Shown one piece after another: positions 16,876 through 25,912 of a stretch of 64,000 nucleotides of DNA (the stretch's first letter is position 1; every line of letters starts with the position of its first letter). The stretch is taken from NCBI GenBank assembly GCA_008501585.1, contig QQUN01000052.1, positions 23,351 through 87,350 of the forward strand, given 5' to 3'. Origin of the DNA: Pseudomonadota bacterium (GTDB lineage Bacteria > Pseudomonadota > Gammaproteobacteria > Burkholderiales > Rhodocyclaceae). Both the position numbers and the translations under genes were made by a program. The notes beneath the pieces are model-generated. The model had not been told where the DNA came from. It searched no databases and saw only the letters and a list, made by a program, of their open reading frames with translations.

Positions 16876-17484
16876 TCAGCCGCCTTTCTTGAGGTCCACC
16901 AGCGGCACCACGCTGTCGTCGAACCTGAGCCGTTCGCGGCCCGGCTCCATCTCGGTGAGCGGCGCACAGGGCTTGAGCGTGGCCAGGCAGCGCTCGGTCA
17001 GCTCCTGGTAGGTTCGGGTGCCGTCGCTCTTCCAGGCAATCTCCTGCTCGGACAGCTCGCGCATCACCTTGGCCGGCATGCCGGCCACGAGGTGGCGGGC
17101 GGGCAGCACCATGCCGGCCTTCACAAAGGCGCAGGCGGCGACGATGGTGGCTTCGCCAACCACGGCATTGTCCATGACCACGGCGTTCATGCCGATCAGT
17201 GCGTTCCGGCCCACGCGGCAGCCGTGCAGCACGGCGCCGTGGCCGACATGGCCGTCTTCTTCGATCACCGTGTCGGTGCCGGGAAAGCCGTGCATCACGC
17301 AGGTGTCCTGCACATTCGAGCCGGCTTCGAGCACGATGCGGCCGAAGTCGCCGCGCAGCGAGGCGAGCGGGGCGACGTAGCAGTGCGGGCCGATGATGAC
17401 GTCGCCGATCAGCACGGCATCGGGATGCACGAAGGCGGTGGGGTGGATGACCGGCTTGAGGCCGTCGATTTCATAGCAGGGCAT
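16876..17484 (-). CDS. paaY: PaaY-type left-handed beta-helix (gamma-carbonic-anhydrase-like) protein
   Basis: A 202-aa hexapeptide-repeat protein. Isoleucine-patch repeats run from about residue 15 to 140 ([24 protein letters not shown] and onward, in steps of six), and histidines in [20 protein letters not shown] mark the gamma-carbonic-anhydrase metal site. PaaY is regularly found in paa clusters; in E. coli it is a thioesterase that salvages dead-end CoA esters. The length (about 200) with the C-terminal extension past the helix fits PaaY rather than the shorter CaiE-less homologues. The ATG at 17484 opens the fold; the frame extends to 17562 through a repeat region. Downstream of paaN on the same strand. 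Confidence 0.9.
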   Translation of the reverse strand: MPCYEIDGLKPVIHPTAFVHPDAVLIGDVIIGPHCYVAPLASLRGDFGRIVLEAGSNVQDTCVMHGFPGTDTVIEEDGHVGHGAVLHGCRVGRNALIGMNAVVMDNAVVGEATIVAACAFVKAGMVLPARHLVAGMPAKVMRELSEQEIAWKSDGTRTYQELTERCLATLKPCAPLTEMEPGRERLRFDDSVVPLVDLKKGG

Positions 17485-17504
17485 GGTGGGATCTCGTGAT
17501 GGGC

Positions 17505-17562
17505 GGTGATGGGGTGATCCGGTGATGGGTGATCGGCATCCAATCACCCCATCACCCATCAC
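17505..17562. repeat. Nested TGATGGG inverted repeats between paaN and paaY
   Basis: GGTGATGGGGTGAT (17505-17518) is a perfect 14-bp inverted repeat of 17543-17556, and GTGATGGGTGAT (17522-17533) is a perfect 12-bp inverted repeat of 17551-17562. The two pairings are mutually exclusive where they share 17551-17556. Confidence 0.8.
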
Positions 17563-17565
17563 GAC

Positions 17566-19233
17566 TTACTCAGCGACGTGATAACGGCGCTGAATCACAC
17601 GGAAGCGGTTGGCGACAAAGGCCGCGTCCGAGTAGCTGGCGTTGGCCGAGGGGTTGGCGCCAGTGCCGTGGTAATCGGAGAAGGCTGCCGACTGATTCAC
17701 GAACACGCCGCCGGTGAGGTTGATCGACAGCGCCACGCCGGCGCGCAGCGTGGCGTCGGTCATGGCGTCGATGACGTCCTGCCTGGTCGAATACAGGCCG
17801 ACGGTGAGGGCGCCGTGTTCCTTAACGATGCGCTCGGACAAGGCGATGGCCGCTGCGCCATCAGCCACCTTGACGACGAAGCTGATCGGGCCGAAGCGCT
17901 CTTCCATGTAGCTCTTTTCGTCCGCCGCGTCGCAGGTCAGCAGTACCGGGGTGTGTACCTCGGCGTCGGGGAACTGCGGATGCACCAGTTTTTTCGAGTC
18001 GAGCACGATCTTGCCGTGTGCGCCGGCTTCGTTGATGCGGTCGACCGTGGCGTCGGACTGAATGGCGCCGAGCACCGCGGTGGCGACGTTGATGTCGCCG
18101 AGGAATTTCTCGATTGCCGCGCCGAGATCATGCGCCACCTCGTCGAAACTCTTGTGGCCATGGTCGGTGTCTATGCCGCCGGCCGGCACCAGGATGGCCT
18201 GGGTGGTGGTGCACATCTGGCCCGAGTACAGGCTGAGCGTGAAGGCCAGGTTGCGCAGCATGGCCTTGTAGTTGTCGGTCGATTCGATGACCACGTTATT
18301 CACGCCGGCCAGCTCGGCATACACCTGGGCCTGGCGGGCGTTATCGAGCAGCCACTGGCCGAAGACGTTGCTGCCGGTGAAGTCGATGGACTTGACCGCC
18401 GGGTGGGTGGCCAGCGCCTGGGTGTCGGCGCGCTTGTCGACCACGGCCAGGCTGATCAGGTTGGGGTCGAGGCCGGCCTCGACCAGTACCTCGCGCGCGA
18501 TGCGCACGGTGATGGCGGCGGGCAGGATGGCGTTGCTGTGCGGCTTGACGATCACCGGGTTGCCGGTGGCCAGCGCGGCGAACACGCCGGGGTAGGTGTT
18601 CCAGGTGGGGAAGGTGCCGCAGCCGATCACCAGCGCCACGCCGCGGCCGACGATCTCGAAATGCTTCTTCATCACCAGCGGCGGGTTCTTGCCCTGCGGC
18701 TTGTTCCAGATGGCCTCGGGCACGACGCGCGACTGCTCGTCCCAAGCGTAGGCCACGGCTTCGAGGCCGCGGTCCTGGGCATGCGGGCCGCCGGCCTGGA
18801 AGGCCATCATCCAGCCCTGGCCGGTGGTGAGCATCACGGCATGGGCGATCTCGAAACTGCGCTTGTTGAGCCGGTCGAGGATCTCCAGGCACACGCCGGT
18901 GCGCCCGGCGGCACCGAGCTTCTGCCAGGCGGGCATGGCGGCCTGGGCCGCGGCGATCAGCGCCTCGGTGTCGCACACCGGGTAGCTGACGTTCAGCGGC
19001 ACGCCATAGGGCGAGCGCTCGGTGGCGCTCCAGCCGCGCTGGCCGGGCTGGTCGAGCATGAACTCGCGGCCGACGCAGGCGTCGATGGCGGCCTTGCCGT
19101 CGGCGTCGGCGGTTTCGCCATAGACGCGCGGGCTGGGCATTTCATTGAACGGCGTCCAGTAGGCACGCGAGCGGATGGCGCCGAGCGCCTGTTCCAGGGT
19201 GGCCTGGTGCTTCTCGAACAGCGGGTGCGACAT
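17566..19233 (-). CDS. paaN: Phenylacetate degradation protein PaaN (aldehyde dehydrogenase)
   Basis: A 555-aa aldehyde dehydrogenase of the PaaN family without the MaoC hydratase domain that is fused to PaaZ in E. coli. It should oxidise the ring-opened semialdehyde CoA thioester to 3-oxo-5,6-dehydrosuberyl-CoA. Visible features: substrate-tunnel and cofactor segments GCGTFPTWNTYPGVFAAL and NPVIVKPHSN, DFTGSNVFG, the glutamate in YAELAGVNNVV and the active-site Cys in LYSGQMCTTTQAI. Start ATG at 19233 (MSHPLFEKHQ) after GGAGAC. It is divergent from paaG, sharing the regulatory region with the TetR-like operator at 19336. paaY follows downstream. Confidence 0.93.
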   Translation of the reverse strand: MSHPLFEKHQATLEQALGAIRSRAYWTPFNEMPSPRVYGETADADGKAAIDACVGREFMLDQPGQRGWSATERSPYGVPLNVSYPVCDTEALIAAAQAAMPAWQKLGAAGRTGVCLEILDRLNKRSFEIAHAVMLTTGQGWMMAFQAGGPHAQDRGLEAVAYAWDEQSRVVPEAIWNKPQGKNPPLVMKKHFEIVGRGVALVIGCGTFPTWNTYPGVFAALATGNPVIVKPHSNAILPAAITVRIAREVLVEAGLDPNLISLAVVDKRADTQALATHPAVKSIDFTGSNVFGQWLLDNARQAQVYAELAGVNNVVIESTDNYKAMLRNLAFTLSLYSGQMCTTTQAILVPAGGIDTDHGHKSFDEVAHDLGAAIEKFLGDINVATAVLGAIQSDATVDRINEAGAHGKIVLDSKKLVHPQFPDAEVHTPVLLTCDAADEKSYMEERFGPISFVVKVADGAAAIALSERIVKEHGALTVGLYSTRQDVIDAMTDATLRAGVALSINLTGGVFVNQSAAFSDYHGTGANPSANASYSDAAFVANRFRVIQRRYHVAE

Positions 19234-19335
19234 GGTGTCTCCTTCAGGGCGGCGGCCTGGCACGGCCCCTCGGCGGGGCGTGTCGGCCGTTTTTTGATCC
19301 GGGACTTGCTTTTTTGACGTAGATCAATTTTACTG

Positions 19336-19355
19336 TTGATCGACCGGTCGGTCAA
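19336..19355. promoter_or_regulatory. Candidate PaaR (TetR-type) operator between paaN and paaG
   Basis: TTGATCGACCGGTCGGTCAA is palindromic apart from one position per arm. Just upstream lies a plausible promoter for paaG (TTGCTT at 19307, TACTGT at 19331-19336), so a bound repressor would overlap the transcription start. The TetR regulator encoded at 27543 is the natural candidate; binding is inferred. Confidence 0.65.
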
Positions 19356-19485
19356 ACAAAGAAAAAAGCCTGACACCGACCGCCGCAGTATAGGTTGCCG
19401 AACGCACGCTGCCGAGCAGGCCGCGACGCGAGCGGTGGAGGAGACACCCGCCCGGGCCCCGGCCCGGACGACCAAGGACGACGCC

Positions 19486-20292
19486 ATGGCGCATGTTTTC
19501 GACACGATCACCCTCGAGATGTCCGAGGGCGTGGCCACCCTGACCCTCAACCGGCCCGACCGGCTCAACAGCTTCACCGACGCCATGCACGCCGAAGTGC
19601 GCGCCGCGCTCGACGCGATCCGTGCCGGCCGCGCCGACGGCACGGTGCGCGCCATGGTGCTGACCGGCGCCGGCCGCGGCTTCTGTGCCGGGCAGGATCT
19701 GTCGGACCGCAGCGTGTCGGCCGGCGATGCCGCGCCGGACCTGGGCGCCTCGGTCGAGAAGAACTACAAGCCCCTTGTGATGGCACTGCGCGAGATGGAC
19801 ATGCCGGTGATTGCCGCCGTCAACGGTGTGGCCGCCGGCGCCGGTGCCAACCTGGCGCTGGCCTGCGACCTGGTGTTCGCCGCGCGCTCGGCGAGCTTCA
19901 TCCAGGCCTTCTGCAAGCTGGGGCTGATCCCCGACACCGGCGGCACCTGGAGCCTGCCGCGCCTCTTGGGCCCCGCCCGCGCCATGGGCCTGGCGATGCT
20001 CGGCGACAAGTTGCCGGCCGAACAGGCCGAAGCCTGGGGCCTGATCTGGAAGTGTGTGGACGACGCCGATCTGATGCCGACGGTCGTCGCGCTGGCCCGC
20101 CAGATGGCGGCCGGCCCGACCTTCGGCTTTGCCCAGACCAAGAAGGCCATCTGGGCCAGCTCGACGCAGGACTTCGCCACCCAGCTCGACATGGAGCGCG
20201 ACATGATGCGCGCCTGTGGCCAGTCGGACGACTACCGCGAGGGCGTGGCCGCCTTCATGGAAAAGCGCGCGCCGCGCTTTACGGGGTGCTGA
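19486..20292 (+). CDS. paaG: Ring-1,2-epoxyphenylacetyl-CoA isomerase PaaG
   Basis: A 268-aa crotonase-fold enzyme that converts the phenylacetyl-CoA epoxide to oxepin-CoA, and may also shift double bonds later in the pathway. The oxyanion-hole segments are visible as AGRGFCAGQDLSDR (about 64-77) and VNGVAAGAGANLALACDL (107-124), and an Asp in LIPDTGGTWSLPR corresponds to the catalytic aspartate of PaaG. Length and order (directly before paaH, 3 nt apart) support the assignment over generic enoyl-CoA hydratases. The ATG at 19486 begins MAHVFDTITLEM; the frame runs further upstream without conserved sequence. Confidence 0.93.
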   Translation: MAHVFDTITLEMSEGVATLTLNRPDRLNSFTDAMHAEVRAALDAIRAGRADGTVRAMVLTGAGRGFCAGQDLSDRSVSAGDAAPDLGASVEKNYKPLVMALREMDMPVIAAVNGVAAGAGANLALACDLVFAARSASFIQAFCKLGLIPDTGGTWSLPRLLGPARAMGLAMLGDKLPAEQAEAWGLIWKCVDDADLMPTVVALARQMAAGPTFGFAQTKKAIWASSTQDFATQLDMERDMMRACGQSDDYREGVAAFMEKRAPRFTGC

Positions 20293-20295
20293 GCG

Positions 20296-21822
20296 ATGCG
20301 CGCGTTGAAGACCTCCGACAAGGTGCTGGTGATCGGCGCTGGCGCCATGGGCAGCGGCATCGCCCATGTGGCCGCCGTGGCCGGCCACACCGTCTATCTG
20401 TATGACATGCAGGCCGAGGCGGTCGCGCGTGGCTGCGCCGGCATCGCCAGGGATCTGGACTTTCTGGTCAGCCGCGACAAGCTTGGCCGCGAGGCCGCCG
20501 ACGCGGCGCTGGCGCGGGTGCTGCCGATCGGCAATCTATCCGATGCGCAGGATGCGCGGCTGGCGATCGAAGCCATCGTCGAGCGGCTCGACGTCAAGCA
20601 GACGCTGTTCGCCGAGCTTGAGGCCATCCTCGCGCCCGAGGCGATCCTCGCCACCAATACCTCCTCCCTGTCGATCACCGCCCTGGCTGCGCCGCTGGCG
20701 CGCCCCGGCAACGTGGTCGGCATGCACTTCTTCAACCCCGCACCGCGCATGAAGCTGGTCGAAGTGGTGTCGGGCCTGGCCACCGCGCCGGCCGTGGCGC
20801 AGACCGTCCATGCCACCGCCGGTGTGTGGGGCAAGGTGCCGGTGTTCGCCAAGTCCACACCGGGCTTCATCGTCAATCGCGTGGCGCGCCCCTACTATGG
20901 CGAGGCGCTGCGTGTGTTGGCCGAGCAGGCCGCCACGCCGGCCACGCTGGATGCGGTGATGCGCGAGGGCTGCGGCTTTCCGATGGGGCCGTTCGAGCTG
21001 ATGGACCTGATCGGCCACGATGTGAATCACGCGGTCAGCCAGTCGGTGTATGCCGCCTGCTTCAACGACAGCCGCTACACCCCGCATCTGATCCAGCAGG
21101 AACTGGTCCATGCCGGGCGCCTCGGCCGCAAGAGCGGTCAGGGCTTCTACGCCTACGGTGAGGGGGCTGCGTTGCCGGCGCCGGCAGATCTGCCACTCGC
21201 CCCGGCGGCGCGGCGGGTGCGCGTGGTGGGCGACCTCGGCCCCGCCGCGGCGCTGATCGTCCGTCTCGAACAGGCGGGCCTCACCGTCGAGCGCACCGCC
21301 GGCACGGGCCACGGCTGGCTGGAGATCGGCGCGGCGCGGCTGATGCTCAGCGACGGGCGCACCGCCACCCGGCGTGCGGTCGACAGCGGCTTCGATCATG
21401 TGGTGCTGTTCGACCTGTGCCTGGACTTTGCCAAGACCCCGCGTCTGACCCTCAGCGCCGCCGACCCCTGCGGCCGCGGCGCGCTGGCGGACGTGATCGG
21501 CACCTTGCAGGCGGCCGGCTTCAAGGTGGCCCAGCTCGATGATGTGGCCGGCCTGCTGGCGCTGCGCACGGTGGCCATGCTGGCCAACGAGGCGGCCGAC
21601 GCGGTGCTCGCCGGCATCGGCTCGGCGGCCGACATCGACACCGCCATGCGCTACGGCACCAACTATCCGCTGGGGCCGCTGGCCTGGGCCGACCGGCTCG
21701 GCCCGGCCTTTATCGCCGAGGTGCTCGACCACCTGCGCGCGCATTATGTCGATACCCGCTACCGCCTCTCGCCGCTGCTGCAACGCAAGGCGCTGACCGG
21801 CGCCACCTTTCATGCCCACTGA
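20296..21822 (+). CDS. paaH: 3-Hydroxyadipyl-CoA dehydrogenase PaaH
   Basis: A 508-aa NAD-dependent 3-hydroxyacyl-CoA dehydrogenase of the long PaaH type. The dinucleotide loop GAGAMGSG is at 14-21, and the catalytic His is His144 in MHFFNPAPRMKLVEVV, with the paired Glu a little further on. A second, partly degenerate C-terminal dehydrogenase domain follows after about residue 300, as in PaaH of other paa clusters. It starts 3 nt after paaG and overlaps paaI by 11 nt, so it is in the middle of a tight operon. Role: oxidation of 3-hydroxyadipyl-CoA to 3-oxoadipyl-CoA. Confidence 0.93.
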   Translation: MRALKTSDKVLVIGAGAMGSGIAHVAAVAGHTVYLYDMQAEAVARGCAGIARDLDFLVSRDKLGREAADAALARVLPIGNLSDAQDARLAIEAIVERLDVKQTLFAELEAILAPEAILATNTSSLSITALAAPLARPGNVVGMHFFNPAPRMKLVEVVSGLATAPAVAQTVHATAGVWGKVPVFAKSTPGFIVNRVARPYYGEALRVLAEQAATPATLDAVMREGCGFPMGPFELMDLIGHDVNHAVSQSVYAACFNDSRYTPHLIQQELVHAGRLGRKSGQGFYAYGEGAALPAPADLPLAPAARRVRVVGDLGPAAALIVRLEQAGLTVERTAGTGHGWLEIGAARLMLSDGRTATRRAVDSGFDHVVLFDLCLDFAKTPRLTLSAADPCGRGALADVIGTLQAAGFKVAQLDDVAGLLALRTVAMLANEAADAVLAGIGSAADIDTAMRYGTNYPLGPLAWADRLGPAFIAEVLDHLRAHYVDTRYRLSPLLQRKALTGATFHAH

Positions 21823-22276
21823 CACGAGCCCCATGGACGCCAAGACACTCACCCCCCAGCAGATCGCCGAACAGGTGCGCGACACCATGTTCGCCAACGA
21901 CCAGGCCTCGCGCGGCCTGGGCATGGAATTCATCGAGGTCGGCCCCGGCCGCGCCACGTTGACCATGACCGTGCGCGCCGACATGCTCAACGGCTTCGCC
22001 ATCATCCATGGCGGCTTCGTCACCACCCTGGCCGACTCGGCCTTTGCCTTCGCCTGCAACAGCTACAACGAGCAGACGGTGGCCTCGGGCATCAGCGTCG
22101 ACTTCATCGCGCCGGCGCGCGAGGGCGACGTGCTGACCGCCACGGCGCGCGAGGTGGCGCTGTCGGGCCGCACCGGGGTGTACGACATCACCGTCACCAA
22201 CCAGCACGGCGCCACCATTGCCGTGATGCGGGGCAAGAGCTACCGGCTCAAGGGCCGGGCGGTGTTCCCGCAGTAA
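21812..22276 (+). CDS. paaI: Hydroxyphenylacetyl-CoA thioesterase PaaI
   Basis: A 154-aa hot-dog-fold thioesterase. The signature HGGFVTTLADSAFAFA contains the HGG motif and the catalytic Asp of the PaaI/YbdB family. It rescues CoA from phenylacetyl-CoA derivatives that cannot be processed. The start at 21812 overlaps paaH by 11 nt; a second ATG at 21833 (MDAKTLTPQQ) would give 147 aa, nearer the family norm, and neither has a clear ribosome site, so coupling to paaH translation is likely. Followed by a 75-nt gap that contains an 8-bp GGCGGCGC/GCGCCGCC stem, then paaK. Confidence 0.9.
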   Translation: MPTDTSPMDAKTLTPQQIAEQVRDTMFANDQASRGLGMEFIEVGPGRATLTMTVRADMLNGFAIIHGGFVTTLADSAFAFACNSYNEQTVASGISVDFIAPAREGDVLTATAREVALSGRTGVYDITVTNQHGATIAVMRGKSYRLKGRAVFPQ

Positions 22277-22351
22277 AGACATCCACGCGGCGGCGCGACA
22301 TAAAAAGACCAGGCGCCGCCGAGACCAGAGACAGGGACGAGGAGACAAACC

Positions 22352-23674
22352 ATGACCTGCAAGATGCCCGCGCCGGGCGACCTCGAAGCGATCGAAACCG
22401 CGAGTCGCGACGAGTTGCAAGCCACCCAGCTCAAGCGCATGCAGTGGAGCGTGCAGCACGCCTACGACAACGTGCCACACTACAAGCGGAAGTTCGACGA
22501 AGCCGGCGTGCACCCGAGCGACCTGAAGACGCTGGCCGACCTGGCCAGGTTCCCCTTCACCGGCAAGCAGGACCTGCGCGACAACTACCCCTTCGGGCTG
22601 TTCGCCGTGCCGCGCGAGAAGGTGGTGCGGGTGCATGCCTCGTCGGGCACCACCGGCAAGCCGACGGTGGTCGGCTACACCTCGCGCGACATCGACACCT
22701 GGGCGCGGGTGGTGGCGCGCTCGATCCGCGCCTCGGGCGGGCGGGCCGGCGACATCGTGCATGTGTCCTACGGCTACGGCCTGTTCACCGGCGGCCTGGG
22801 CGCGCACTACGGTGCCGAGAAGCTCGGCTGTACGGTGATCCCGATGTCCGGCGGGCAGACCGAGAAGCAGATCCAGATCATCCAGGACTTCAAGCCCGAC
22901 ATCATCATGGTCACGCCGTCCTACATGCTGACCATCCTCGACGAGATGGAGCGCATGGGCATCGACCCCAAGAGCACCTCGCTCAAGATCGGCATCTTCG
23001 GGGCCGAGCCCTGGACGCACGCCATGCGTCAGGCCATGGAAGAGCGCTCGGGCATGGACGCGGTGGACATCTACGGCCTGTCCGAAGTGATGGGGCCGGG
23101 CGTAGCCAACGAGTGCATCGAGAGCAAGGACGGCCCGGTGATCTGGGAGGACCACTTCTACCCCGAGATCATCGACCCGATTACCGGCGAAGTGCTGCCC
23201 GACGGCGAAGAGGGCGAGCTGGTGTTCACCACTCTGAGCAAGGAAGCGCTGCCGGCGATCCGCTACCGCACCCGCGACCTCACCCGCCTGCTACCGCCGA
23301 CCTCGCGCAGCATGCGCCGCATGGCCAAGATCACCGGCCGCTCGGACGACATGCTGATCATCCGCGGCGTGAACGTGTTCCCGACCCAGATCGAGGAGCT
23401 GATCTGCAAGATGCCCAAGCTCGCGCCCCAGTATCTGCTGGAGGTCGACAAGCAGGGCCACATGGATACCCTGACGGTGAAGGTCGAGACCAACCCCGAG
23501 GTGCCGGTCGGCCGTCATCCGGAACAGAAGGAAGCGTTGGCCAGGGAGCTGACGCATCACATCAAGAGCCTGATCGGCGTGTCCGCCAAGGTCATCGTCG
23601 GCGATCCGTTCAGCATCGAGCGGGTCACCGTCGGCAAGGCCAAGCGGGTCATCGATCGCCGCCCCAAAGACTGA
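22352..23674 (+). CDS. paaK: Phenylacetate-CoA ligase PaaK
   Basis: A 440-aa adenylate-forming enzyme that activates phenylacetate with ATP and CoA, the first cytosolic step of the pathway. The P-loop SSGTTGK is at 97-103 in HASSGTTGKPTVVGYT; YGLSEVMGPGVANEC supplies the aromatic substrate pocket and the adenine-binding part, and RSDDMLIIRGVNVFPTQIE is the hinge before the small C-terminal domain. Length matches PaaK (about 435-440). GAGGAG lies just upstream of the ATG. Its stop codon forms the first bases of a long hairpin element (23673-23794). Confidence 0.96.
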   Translation: MTCKMPAPGDLEAIETASRDELQATQLKRMQWSVQHAYDNVPHYKRKFDEAGVHPSDLKTLADLARFPFTGKQDLRDNYPFGLFAVPREKVVRVHASSGTTGKPTVVGYTSRDIDTWARVVARSIRASGGRAGDIVHVSYGYGLFTGGLGAHYGAEKLGCTVIPMSGGQTEKQIQIIQDFKPDIIMVTPSYMLTILDEMERMGIDPKSTSLKIGIFGAEPWTHAMRQAMEERSGMDAVDIYGLSEVMGPGVANECIESKDGPVIWEDHFYPEIIDPITGEVLPDGEEGELVFTTLSKEALPAIRYRTRDLTRLLPPTSRSMRRMAKITGRSDDMLIIRGVNVFPTQIEELICKMPKLAPQYLLEVDKQGHMDTLTVKVETNPEVPVGRHPEQKEALARELTHHIKSLIGVSAKVIVGDPFSIERVTVGKAKRVIDRRPKD

Positions 23675-23794
23675 GTGTATGAATAGACCTACTGCGCGGC
23701 TCGATTCCGCCCCTGCGATGCTCGCCGTACTACCCGTACGGCTGCGCTTCTCGGAACGGACTCGAACCGCTCGCGACGGTCTCTTCACACACTC
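23673..23794. repeat. Long imperfect hairpin element between paaK and paaA
   Basis: Arms 23673-23689 and 23778-23794 pair at 15 of 17 positions; further inward GCGGCTCGATTCCG pairs with CGGACTCGAACCGC, and the tip is a perfect GCCGTAC-TACCC-GTACGGC stem. The outer arm starts inside the paaK stop codon. Its ends resemble those of the element at 36996-37156 (shared GTGAAGA-A-YCG core). Confidence 0.75.
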
Positions 23795-23821
23795 CGCTGA
23801 AATTTGATTAAGGAGCGCTCA

Positions 23822-24823
23822 ATGTATACCCAAGCACTCGACATCCCCGGCCAGCAGCCCAAGGGCAAGCCCGATGCGGTCGAGAACGCCGCCTACCAGG
23901 CCGAGTTCGACGCGCGCATCGACGCCGGCGCGACCATCGAAGCCAAGGACTGGATGCCCGAGGCCTATCGCAAGACGCTGATCCGCCAGATCAGCCAGCA
24001 TGCGCATTCCGAGATTGTCGGCATGCTGCCCGAGGGCAACTGGATCAGCCGTGCGCCCAGCCTCAAGCGCAAGGCCATCTTGCTGGCCAAGGTGCAGGAC
24101 GAGGGCGGCCACGGCCTCTACCTCTACGCCGCCGCCGAGACGCTCGGCGTGTCGCGCGACGAGCTGACCGAGGCGCTGCTCTCGGGCAAGGCCAAGTACA
24201 GCTCCATCTTCAACTACCCGACGCTCAACTGGGCGGACGTGGGCGTGATCGGCTGGCTGGTCGACGGCGCGGCGATCATGAACCAGATCCCGCTGTGCAA
24301 GTGCAGCTACGGCCCCTACGCCCGCGCCATGGTGCGGGTGTGCAAGGAGGAGTCCTTCCACCAGCGCCAGGGCTACGACGCCCTGCTGGCGATGATGGGT
24401 GGCACCGAGGCGCAGCGCGAGATGGTGCAGGACGCGGTCAATCGCTGGTGGTGGCCGTCGCTGATGATGTTCGGCCCGCATGACGCCGACTCGCCCAACT
24501 CGGGCCAGAGCATGCGCTGGGGCATCAAGCGCATCTCCAACGACGACCTGCGCCAGAAGTTCGTCGACGCCACGGTGCCGCAGGCCGAGGTGCTCGGCGT
24601 GACCCTGCCCGACCCCGACCTGACATGGAACGAGGACCGCGGCCACTACGACTTCGGCACCATCGACTGGGACGAATTCTGGAACGTGGTGAACGGCCAC
24701 GGCCAGTGCAACGTCGACCGCCTGGCCACCCGCGTCAAGGCCTGGGAAGACGGCGCCTGGGTGCGCGAAGCGGCGATTGCCCACGCCGAAAAACAGGCGG
24801 CCCGCGAGAAGGCTGCCGCTTGA
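23822..24823 (+). CDS. paaA: Phenylacetyl-CoA epoxidase catalytic subunit PaaA
   Basis: A 333-aa diiron monooxygenase subunit that, with PaaB, PaaC and PaaE, forms the ring-1,2-epoxide of phenylacetyl-CoA. Two helix motifs of the four-helix bundle that supply iron ligands are visible: Glu94-x-x-His97 in [12 protein letters not shown] and Glu177-x-x-His180 in [24 protein letters not shown] at 40-53 is a strongly conserved PaaA stretch. The ATG at 23822 follows AAGGAG; an in-frame ATG at 23804 lies within the leader. First gene of the paaABCDE block; the long hairpin upstream separates it from paaK. Confidence 0.97.
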   Translation: MYTQALDIPGQQPKGKPDAVENAAYQAEFDARIDAGATIEAKDWMPEAYRKTLIRQISQHAHSEIVGMLPEGNWISRAPSLKRKAILLAKVQDEGGHGLYLYAAAETLGVSRDELTEALLSGKAKYSSIFNYPTLNWADVGVIGWLVDGAAIMNQIPLCKCSYGPYARAMVRVCKEESFHQRQGYDALLAMMGGTEAQREMVQDAVNRWWWPSLMMFGPHDADSPNSGQSMRWGIKRISNDDLRQKFVDATVPQAEVLGVTLPDPDLTWNEDRGHYDFGTIDWDEFWNVVNGHGQCNVDRLATRVKAWEDGAWVREAAIAHAEKQAAREKAAA

Positions 24824-24843
24824 TGACGACAACGGAGAACATC

Positions 24844-25131
24844 ATGGAACGCAAGGAATGGCCGCTGTGGGAAATTTTCGTCCGCAGCAAGAACGGCCTC
24901 GATCACAAGCACTGTGGCAGCGTGCATGCCACTGACGCACGCATGGCCCTGCAGGTCGCGCGTGATGTGTACACCCGCCGCCAGGAAGGCGTGTCGATCT
25001 GGGCCGTGAAGGCCTCGGACATCGTCGCCTCCGACCCGGATGCCAAGCCCGAGCTGTTCGATCCGGCCGAAGACAAGATCTACCGGCACCCGACCTTCTA
25101 CAAGCTGCCCGACGAAGTGGACCACATGTGA
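24844..25131 (+). CDS. paaB: Phenylacetyl-CoA epoxidase structural subunit PaaB
   Basis: A 95-aa small subunit that bridges PaaAC heterodimers in the epoxidase. It begins with MERKEWPLWEIFVRSKNGLD and contains HKHCGSVHATDARMAL and IYRHPTFYKLPDEVDHM near the end, all typical of PaaB. It starts 20 nt after paaA with CGGAGA as ribosome site, and its TGA overlaps the paaC ATG by one base. Confidence 0.96.
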   Translation: MERKEWPLWEIFVRSKNGLDHKHCGSVHATDARMALQVARDVYTRRQEGVSIWAVKASDIVASDPDAKPELFDPAEDKIYRHPTFYKLPDEVDHM

Positions 25132-25907
25132 TGGGGGCGCAAATGACGATGCAGACCACCCCCGAGCACCTGGAGTACGTGCTGCGCCTCGGCGACGCGG
25201 CGCTGATCCACGGCCAGCGCCTGTCCGAGTGGTGCGGCCACGCGCCGGTGCTCGAAGAAGACATGGCCATGGCCAACATGGCGCTCGACCTCATCGGCCA
25301 GGCGCGCCTGCTGCTGACCCACGCCGGCAAGCTCGAAGGGCAGGGGCGCGACGAAGACGCGCTGGCCTTCCTGCGCCACGAGGGCCAGTACCGCAACCCG
25401 ACGCTGTGCGAGATGCCCAACACGGACTTCGCCCACACGATCGTCAAGGCCTTCCTGCTCGGTAGCTTCAACCTGCTGCTGTGGGAGCGCCTCGGCGGCT
25501 CGGGCGATGCCGAGCTGGCGGCGATTGCCGCCAAGAGCCTGAAGGAAGCGCGCTACCACGCCGAGCACACCGGCGACTGGGTGATCCGCCTCGGCGACGG
25601 CACCGAGGAGAGCCACCGCCGTGCCCAGGCCGCGCTCGACGTGCTGTGGCCCTACACCAACGAGCTGTTCGCCCCCAACGCCACGGATGATGCCGTGTCC
25701 GCCGCCGGCATCGGCCCGGCCTGGGCCGAACTGGCGGCGGAGTGGGAGGCCGCCGTGCTGCCGGTGCTCAAGGCGGCCACGCTGACCGTGCCGGCGCGCA
25801 CGCCCTTCCAGAGCTACGGCAAGTTCGGTCGCCACAGCGAGTACATGGGCCACTTGCTGGCCCACATGCAGCACCTGCCGCGCAGCTTCCCCGGCGCGAC
25901 GTGGTGA
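25131..25907 (+). CDS. paaC: Phenylacetyl-CoA epoxidase structural subunit PaaC
   Basis: A 258-aa ferritin-like subunit paired with PaaA in the epoxidase; it keeps the helical bundle but does not carry the catalytic diiron site. Segments EYVLRLGDAALIHGQRLSEW, NMALDLIGQARLLL, FLRHEGQYRNPTLCEMPNTDFA and EARYHAEHTGDWVIRLGDGT (given here in parts) are characteristic of PaaC. The ATG at 25131 shares its A with the paaB stop (TGATG), so reinitiation is likely; ATGs at 25143 and 25149 are alternatives. Confidence 0.95.
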   Translation: MGAQMTMQTTPEHLEYVLRLGDAALIHGQRLSEWCGHAPVLEEDMAMANMALDLIGQARLLLTHAGKLEGQGRDEDALAFLRHEGQYRNPTLCEMPNTDFAHTIVKAFLLGSFNLLLWERLGGSGDAELAAIAAKSLKEARYHAEHTGDWVIRLGDGTEESHRRAQAALDVLWPYTNELFAPNATDDAVSAAGIGPAWAELAAEWEAAVLPVLKAATLTVPARTPFQSYGKFGRHSEYMGHLLAHMQHLPRSFPGATW

Positions 25908-25912
25908 CCGCG

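Noticed and set aside
17505..17562. CRISPR-like repeats
   Set aside because: Units are short, palindromic and without spacers of constant length; no cas genes.
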